NCBI GenBank assembly: GCA_964455185.1
Contig: CAYVUR010000011.1
Span: forward strand, 1 to 22,809
Length of the DNA: 22,809 bases
From: CAISTG01 sp964455185
Lineage (GTDB): Bacteria; Patescibacteriota; Patescibacteriia; 2-01-FULL-39-33
Reading direction: 5' to 3'
Both the position numbers and the translations under genes were made by a program. Below the pieces are notes generated by a model, which was given only the letters and a program-made list of their open reading frames with translations, did no database searches and was not told the origin of the DNA. This document shows positions 18,212-22,809 of the stretch, piece after piece (the first letter of the stretch is position 1; each line of letters starts with the position of its first letter).

Positions 18212-21200
18212 ATGTATTTACAAAGAATAGAGCTTTCTGGTTTTAAATCTTTTGCTAATAAGACAGTTTTAGAATTCCCTTCTCCTGATAAAAAAACCAA
18301 AACTTGCGGTATTACTGCTATTGTAGGTCCTAATGGTAGTGGTAAATCTAATATCGTTGATGCAGTACGTTGGGTTTTAGGTGAACAATCACTTAAATTA
18401 TTACGTGGTAAAAAAACTACTGATGTTATTTTTTCTGGTTCAAGTAAAAAAGCACAAATGTCTTTAGCTGAAGTTTCTTTGTATTTAAATAATGAAGATA
18501 ACAGTGCTCCAATTGATTATAGCGAGGTAGTTATTACTCGAAAATTATATCGTGATGGTAGCAGTGAATACTTGCTTAATAAAGGTGAAGTGAGATTGTT
18601 TGATATTGTAATGCTTTTAGCTAAAGCTAATTTTGGCCACAATACTTATTCTATTATTGGCCAAGGCATGGTTGATAAAATTATTAATTATTCTGGACTG
18701 GAAAGAAAGGAATTTTTTGATGAAGCCACAGGAATTAAACAATACCAAATAAAACGTGATCGTAGCGTTAATAAACTTAAGAAGTCACGTGAGAATTTAA
18801 TATCAGCTAAAAATTTGATTACAGAATTAGAACCACATTTAAAATCTTTAACTAGACAAGTTAATAAATTACGTCAAAGACAAGAATTAGAAAATGAATT
18901 ACGCAATTTACAATCAAAATATTATGGTAAGCTGTGGCACGATTTAAGCAAAAATTATGATGAATATGCTCTTTCTTATAATACCTATGAAAAACAAAGA
19001 CTACGCTTAGAAAATAAAATTAATGAACTCAAAGAAAAATTAGAACAATTATCTCAAGCTAATAATCGAGTAGAAGAATACAATAAATTACAGGAAGAAT
19101 ATAATATTTCTTTATCTAAACAAAGCGAAATCATGCGTGAATTAGCTGTGTTACGAGGTAAACTAGAAGTTGAATATACCAAAGCAGGTAAACAAGATTT
19201 ATCTTTTTTAGAAAATCGTAAATTAGAATTAGAACAACGTTTAAAAGAGATTATAGCTGATATTCGTAGTGCTAAATTAAGATTAAAAAGTAATAATGAT
19301 AAGTTGATAGAAAAAGAACGTGCCGCCAAGATTGTTTCTGATGAACTTTCAGTTTGGCAGAACAATCTTGATATTATGCAGGACGAATTTTATCGTTTAC
19401 GTAATGGCAGTAAATCAAATTATTCACAGGAAGCAGTTAAGTCTGTTTTAGGATTGAGGAATAAAGTTTCTGGTATTTGTGGTACGGTAGGAGATTTAGG
19501 TAAGGTTAAAAATAAAAATCATGAAGCAGCTTTAGTAGCAGCAGCAGGCAATCGTTTATCAGCGGTAGTAGTAGAAACTGATGCTGATGCTATTTTTTGT
19601 ATAAATTGGCTTAAAGAAAATCATTTGTCAGCCGTTACTTTTTTTCCGCTTAATCGTTTGAAAGAACAATTTTTATCAAAAGAAACTGAAGAAATTATTA
19701 ATCAGGATGGAGTAGTTGGTTTAGCTTATGAATTAATTGATTATGACCCTAAATATCAAAAAGTTTTTGAACAGGTTTTTGGTAATACAATAATTGTTAA
19801 AGATTTAACAACAGCTAAAAAAATCGGCATCAATCGTGAACGCATGGTAACTTTAGATGGTGATATTTTAGAAAAAACAGGTATTATGAAAGGAGGTTAC
19901 CGTAAACCAGAACTTTTAGTTTGGAAAGCATTAGAAGAACAATTTTTTTCTGAAACTAAAATTAAAGAAATTGCCGCGCTTAAAGCTAAACTAGAAGAAC
20001 AGCGTCGAGAGCGCGAGAATTTGTTTTTACAAATTACAGATTTAAGGGTTCAGGTACAAATAGATAACGATAGATTAAAAAAATTATCTCAAGATGAAGA
20101 CTTGATTAAAAAAGAATTAGAAAAATTAGATTTATCAATAAACGAAAATCAATTAACGCCAGAAGAGTATAGTAATTATATTAATGAATTATTAGAAAAG
20201 AGAAAAAATTTAGAAAATAATTTAATTGAAATAGAAAAAAATATTAACATATTGCGTGAAAAAATAGATAGTTTTAATCTTGAAGAAGAACATAAAAAAC
20301 AAGAAATTTTTTCTTTACAACAAGAAAATTATTCTCTACAAAATGAACTCAATCATAATAATCTTACCCTTAATGATGTTAAGATAGAATTAGCTAAAAT
20401 TGAAACCAAAAAAGAAGAAGTGTTTAATGCAATTCGTGAAAATCTTGGAGATAGTTGGGATTTTTCTACTAAAGAAGATTATTCAGATGTAGATTTAATT
20501 GATTTTAAAGATAAAATTGATCGTTTTAAAAAACAATTAGAATTAATTGGGGGCATTGATCCTGAAGTTGAAAAAGAATATGAAGAAGTTAGTACTAGAT
20601 TTAATTTTTTAACTGAACAAACTTTAGATTTAGAAAATGCAATTAAAGATTTAGAAAAAGTGATAGAAGAATTAGATAAATTAATTAAAAGACAATTTGA
20701 AAGTGAATTTGAGAAAATTAATAAAGATTTTACAAGATATTTTAAGCAATTATTTGATGGTGGCAATGCTAGATTAATTTTAACCCAAAAAGAGGAAGAA
20801 CAAACTGAAGCTGAAAAAATACGTAATCAAATTGTTAAAAATGAAGTAGAATTAGAAGATTCTTCTTTAATAAATAATGAAGAAAATAATAAAATAGAAG
20901 AAAAGAAAGTTATTTATCCTGAAGATAAGTGTTTTTTTTCTAATACAGAGATTGAAATTGAGGCTTGTCCGCCAGGTAAAAAAATTAAATCAATTACTAT
21001 GTTATCTGGCGGTGAAAAAACAATGACTGCTTTAGCTTTAATTTGTGCTATTATCAATAATAACCCCTCGCCTTTTATTTTATTTGATGAAGTTGATGCA
21101 GCTCTTGATGAAAGTAATTCTGCTAAATTTGCTAATATTATTAAAGAATTAGCGCACAAAACTCAATTTATTATTATTACTCATAATCGTGCTATTATGG

Positions 21201-21295
21201 CCGAAAGTGATGTGCTTTATGGTATTACAATGCAAGGTGATGGAGTGTCTCGTTTATTAAGTTTAAAATTAAGTGAAGCACAAAATATACAATAA
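18212..21295 (+). CDS. smc: chromosome partition/condensin protein SMC
   Basis: An ATPase that dimerises and compacts the nucleoid with ScpAB. Order: N-terminal ATPase lobe with MYLQRIELSGFKSF and Walker A GPNGSGKSN (39-47), Q-loop region NIVDAVRWVLGEQS, long coiled coil, hinge (about 405-560: GICGTVGDLGKV through DILEKTGIMKGGYR), second coiled coil, then signature LSGGEKT (931-937), Walker B FILFDEVDAALDE (D959, E960) and the H-loop HNR. All catalytic motifs are intact. At 1027 residues it is about 150 short of common bacterial SMCs, and the shortage is in the coiled-coil arms, not the heads. No SD precedes it. The gene at 21322 follows after 26 bp and is probably co-transcribed. Confidence 0.97.
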   Translation: MYLQRIELSGFKSFANKTVLEFPSPDKKTKTCGITAIVGPNGSGKSNIVDAVRWVLGEQSLKLLRGKKTTDVIFSGSSKKAQMSLAEVSLYLNNEDNSAPIDYSEVVITRKLYRDGSSEYLLNKGEVRLFDIVMLLAKANFGHNTYSIIGQGMVDKIINYSGLERKEFFDEATGIKQYQIKRDRSVNKLKKSRENLISAKNLITELEPHLKSLTRQVNKLRQRQELENELRNLQSKYYGKLWHDLSKNYDEYALSYNTYEKQRLRLENKINELKEKLEQLSQANNRVEEYNKLQEEYNISLSKQSEIMRELAVLRGKLEVEYTKAGKQDLSFLENRKLELEQRLKEIIADIRSAKLRLKSNNDKLIEKERAAKIVSDELSVWQNNLDIMQDEFYRLRNGSKSNYSQEAVKSVLGLRNKVSGICGTVGDLGKVKNKNHEAALVAAAGNRLSAVVVETDADAIFCINWLKENHLSAVTFFPLNRLKEQFLSKETEEIINQDGVVGLAYELIDYDPKYQKVFEQVFGNTIIVKDLTTAKKIGINRERMVTLDGDILEKTGIMKGGYRKPELLVWKALEEQFFSETKIKEIAALKAKLEEQRRERENLFLQITDLRVQVQIDNDRLKKLSQDEDLIKKELEKLDLSINENQLTPEEYSNYINELLEKRKNLENNLIEIEKNINILREKIDSFNLEEEHKKQEIFSLQQENYSLQNELNHNNLTLNDVKIELAKIETKKEEVFNAIRENLGDSWDFSTKEDYSDVDLIDFKDKIDRFKKQLELIGGIDPEVEKEYEEVSTRFNFLTEQTLDLENAIKDLEKVIEELDKLIKRQFESEFEKINKDFTRYFKQLFDGGNARLILTQKEEEQTEAEKIRNQIVKNEVELEDSSLINNEENNKIEEKKVIYPEDKCFFSNTEIEIEACPPGKKIKSITMLSGGEKTMTALALICAIINNNPSPFILFDEVDAALDESNSAKFANIIKELAHKTQFIIITHNRAIMAESDVLYGITMQGDGVSRLLSLKLSEAQNIQ

Positions 21296-21321
21296 TTTAA
21301 AGAGTAAAAGGATAATTATAT

Positions 21322-22524
21322 ATGGGCAAAAATAATTTTGGAAGAATAAGAGCACAAATGGAGAGAATCGATAGAGCAAGAGATCGTAGAGGAGTTTTAG
21401 GTGAATATGGAACGGGTGATGCTGATTTTGATGAGAAAATGTTGGAATTAACTTCTAAACGTCCGAGAGAAGAAAATTTTATTTCTGTTTATGGAATTGA
21501 AGAAGTTAATAGAGATTTACAAGAAGTTGAAAGAATAAAAGAGAGTCCTTGGTATCAAAAAGAGCGACCAGAAAAAGCAACAATAGTTGAATCAGTTATT
21601 GCTTATGGAATCGCTAAACGTGATTGGTTAGGTAAGGGGGCTAAAGTTTATTTAACCTCAAAATATGATGATTTTAAGCGAGGTGTAGATATGTTAGTAG
21701 AAGTACCTCATCCTGATAGTCCCCCAGATAAGAGAATATCATTAGGATTAGTTATAGATGTTACAGCTTCTCCTGATATTGATGTAATTGAAAAAAAAAT
21801 TGCTAATTCAATTCAACGTTTAGATTACGGTAAGTATAGTCGAGGTAATCCAGGCGGCCAACTTACTACACTTAAATATATGTTTGAACCAAACTCTAAT
21901 CCTAAATTTGATAAATCTAAACGTAAATATAATCATTATGTTTTAGCTTTAGACGGTTTTCAAGCAGAGGAATTAAAAGAAAGATTTAAAGATTCAGAAG
22001 ATAAAACATATTTAGAATTAGAAGCACAAATTAAAATTATTTATTTATTGCGACATCAAGCTTATTTACAATTAGGTGAAGCAATGGATCGTTATTGTGG
22101 TTTTGGTCAGCATGTTTTACCTGATTATCGACGTTTACCAGAAGAAGATAAAAACGATTTTGAAAAACTATTTAATTTTGTTTCCAATAATTTATCTCTT
22201 ATAGAAAAACATTTAAAAGAAACTTGGATTAGAAAATCTTTTGATAAAAAATTAAATCAAGAAAGGACCCTTGAAGAAAATAATTCAGATATTTTTATTA
22301 GTATCAAGAAAAATCTTGCTTTAATTAGATATTTAGAGAATTTATTGGTTTCAATTATTGAAAATGAAAAAGAAGCCACTAAAATTTTAGATGGAGCTAA
22401 AAATAGTAGTGACTTCTTTGTCGATGACGTAGGAGCTCATTATCTCCTCTCCTTTGATAGGAGACAATTTAATGATTTTAGTCGGTCTCTTCATTTGCCC
22501 TCATTTTTAAGAAAAATTGGATAA
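21322..22524 (+). CDS. uncharacterised 400-residue protein downstream of smc
   Basis: I do not recognise an established family. Residues 1-60 are charged and Arg-rich. Residues about 85-165 contain IVESVIAYGIAKRDWLG, KYDDFKRGVDMLVEV and LGLVIDVTASPD, an E...D...D-x-T arrangement (E90, D123, D146) that resembles a PD-(D/E)XK-like core lacking the usual Lys. This is only a fold-level guess. A GQHVLPDYRRLPEEDK segment and a helical C-terminal half follow. A weak SD (AAGGA, 10 nt before ATG) and the 26-bp gap after smc suggest an operon, but no function in chromosome maintenance is shown. Its 3' end overlaps the convergent gene 22478-22735 by 47 bp. Confidence 0.8.
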   Translation: MGKNNFGRIRAQMERIDRARDRRGVLGEYGTGDADFDEKMLELTSKRPREENFISVYGIEEVNRDLQEVERIKESPWYQKERPEKATIVESVIAYGIAKRDWLGKGAKVYLTSKYDDFKRGVDMLVEVPHPDSPPDKRISLGLVIDVTASPDIDVIEKKIANSIQRLDYGKYSRGNPGGQLTTLKYMFEPNSNPKFDKSKRKYNHYVLALDGFQAEELKERFKDSEDKTYLELEAQIKIIYLLRHQAYLQLGEAMDRYCGFGQHVLPDYRRLPEEDKNDFEKLFNFVSNNLSLIEKHLKETWIRKSFDKKLNQERTLEENNSDIFISIKKNLALIRYLENLLVSIIENEKEATKILDGAKNSSDFFVDDVGAHYLLSFDRRQFNDFSRSLHLPSFLRKIG

Positions 22525-22735
22525 TATTATCACTAACTTTTTCTAGTTTTAATTTTCTATTAAAATTTGCGTGTGCTATTTCTTTATTAATAATAATCTT
22601 TACTAAATCTAGTAACGGATTCTTATTTAATATTTTTTTAATTCCATCAGAACGATTTTCTCGTGGTAATCCAGCAATTTCTCTTAGTTTTTCAAACTGA
22701 GTATTTTCATGATTTTGGGAAGAAGAGTTTTTCAT
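22478..22735 (-). CDS. small uncharacterised protein, convergent with the smc operon
   Basis: An 85-residue polar protein, mostly helical (FEKLREIAGLPREN, DLVKIIINKEIAHANFNRKLKLEKVSDNIIQFFLK), with no known domain. It is supported as a gene by a good SD (AAGGAG, 7 nt before the ATG), an extended -10 TATAAT at 22799-22804 and an operator-like repeat between them. Its 3' end is antisense to the last 47 bp of the preceding gene, so the two transcripts can pair. There are no Cys residues or membrane segments. Confidence 0.7.
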   Translation of the reverse strand: MKNSSSQNHENTQFEKLREIAGLPRENRSDGIKKILNKNPLLDLVKIIINKEIAHANFNRKLKLEKVSDNIIQFFLKMRANEETD

Positions 22736-22775
22736 TTTTTGTCTCCTTTTGTTTTGTTGTTAAAAGTTCATTTTA

Positions 22776-22793
22776 TTCTTTCTAGAGAAAGAA
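22776..22793 (-). promoter_or_regulatory. inverted repeat at the start site of the 22478-22735 gene
   Basis: TTCTTTC-N4-GAAAGAA lies just downstream of the -10, at the predicted start. It may be a repressor operator or a 5' mRNA hairpin. Confidence 0.5.
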
Positions 22794-22798
22794 AGTTT

Positions 22799-22804
22799 AT
22801 TATA
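22799..22804 (-). promoter_or_regulatory. extended -10 element
   Basis: TATAAT preceded by TGA on the minus strand; the -35 lies outside the window. Confidence 0.55.
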
Positions 22805-22809
22805 TCAAA

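Overview
The window reads as AT-rich bacterial chromosome (roughly 30% G+C by eye). It uses TAA/TAG/TGA stops, and most housekeeping genes have no Shine-Dalgarno (SD) sequence. Core genes are compact and several protein families look lineage-specific. A shortened SMC, leaderless or nearly leaderless mRNAs and lone ribosomal-protein genes would fit a Patescibacteria/CPR-type genome. That placement is an inference from style; no rRNA is present to prove it.

Layout. 1-1470 is core: tRNA-Ala, a PgsA-like phospholipid synthase and rpsP. 1530-3745 holds three minus-strand monocistronic cassettes. Each has its own strong promoter, a structured RNA leader, a strong SD, a small protein of unknown function and an intrinsic terminator. 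Two of the three are tandem paralogues whose leaders are better conserved than their proteins. 3968-4248 has divergent tRNA-Leu and tRNA-Asp. From 4207 a minus-strand integrative element is anchored in tRNA-Asp: a large serine recombinase whose last codons are antisense to the tRNA and whose catalytic domain is split by a frameshift at an A8 run, a 63-residue ORF, a winged-helix protein under a palindromic operator, a second probable DNA-binding protein, and a uracil-DNA-glycosylase-like protein behind a ~200-nt highly structured leader. 8400-11490 is further accessory DNA: a small conserved-looking protein, a 38-residue basic peptide with a perfect SD inside a 19-bp inverted repeat, a Leu-type tRNA with a UCC (Gly) anticodon inside a second inverted repeat, and a PD-(D/E)XK nuclease-like gene. 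11510-22809 returns to core: rpsT, rlmN, holA and polA (minus), a two-domain metallophosphoesterase, smc with a co-transcribed unknown gene, and a small convergent gene.

How it fits together. The core right half concerns translation (S20, RlmN), replication (Pol III delta, Pol I) and chromosome condensation (SMC). The left-middle 10 kb is a mosaic of small, self-contained expression cassettes and an integrated element. Accessory genes tend to have either long structured leaders with strong SDs or leaderless starts, while core genes mostly lack an SD. The strongest candidates for something undescribed are the 9.09-9.52 kb block (nested inverted repeats, tiny basic ORF, chimeric-looking tRNA), the duplicated leader RNA at 2.05-2.14 and 2.77-2.85 kb, and the structured transcripts at 3.47-3.71 and 8.15-8.32 kb.
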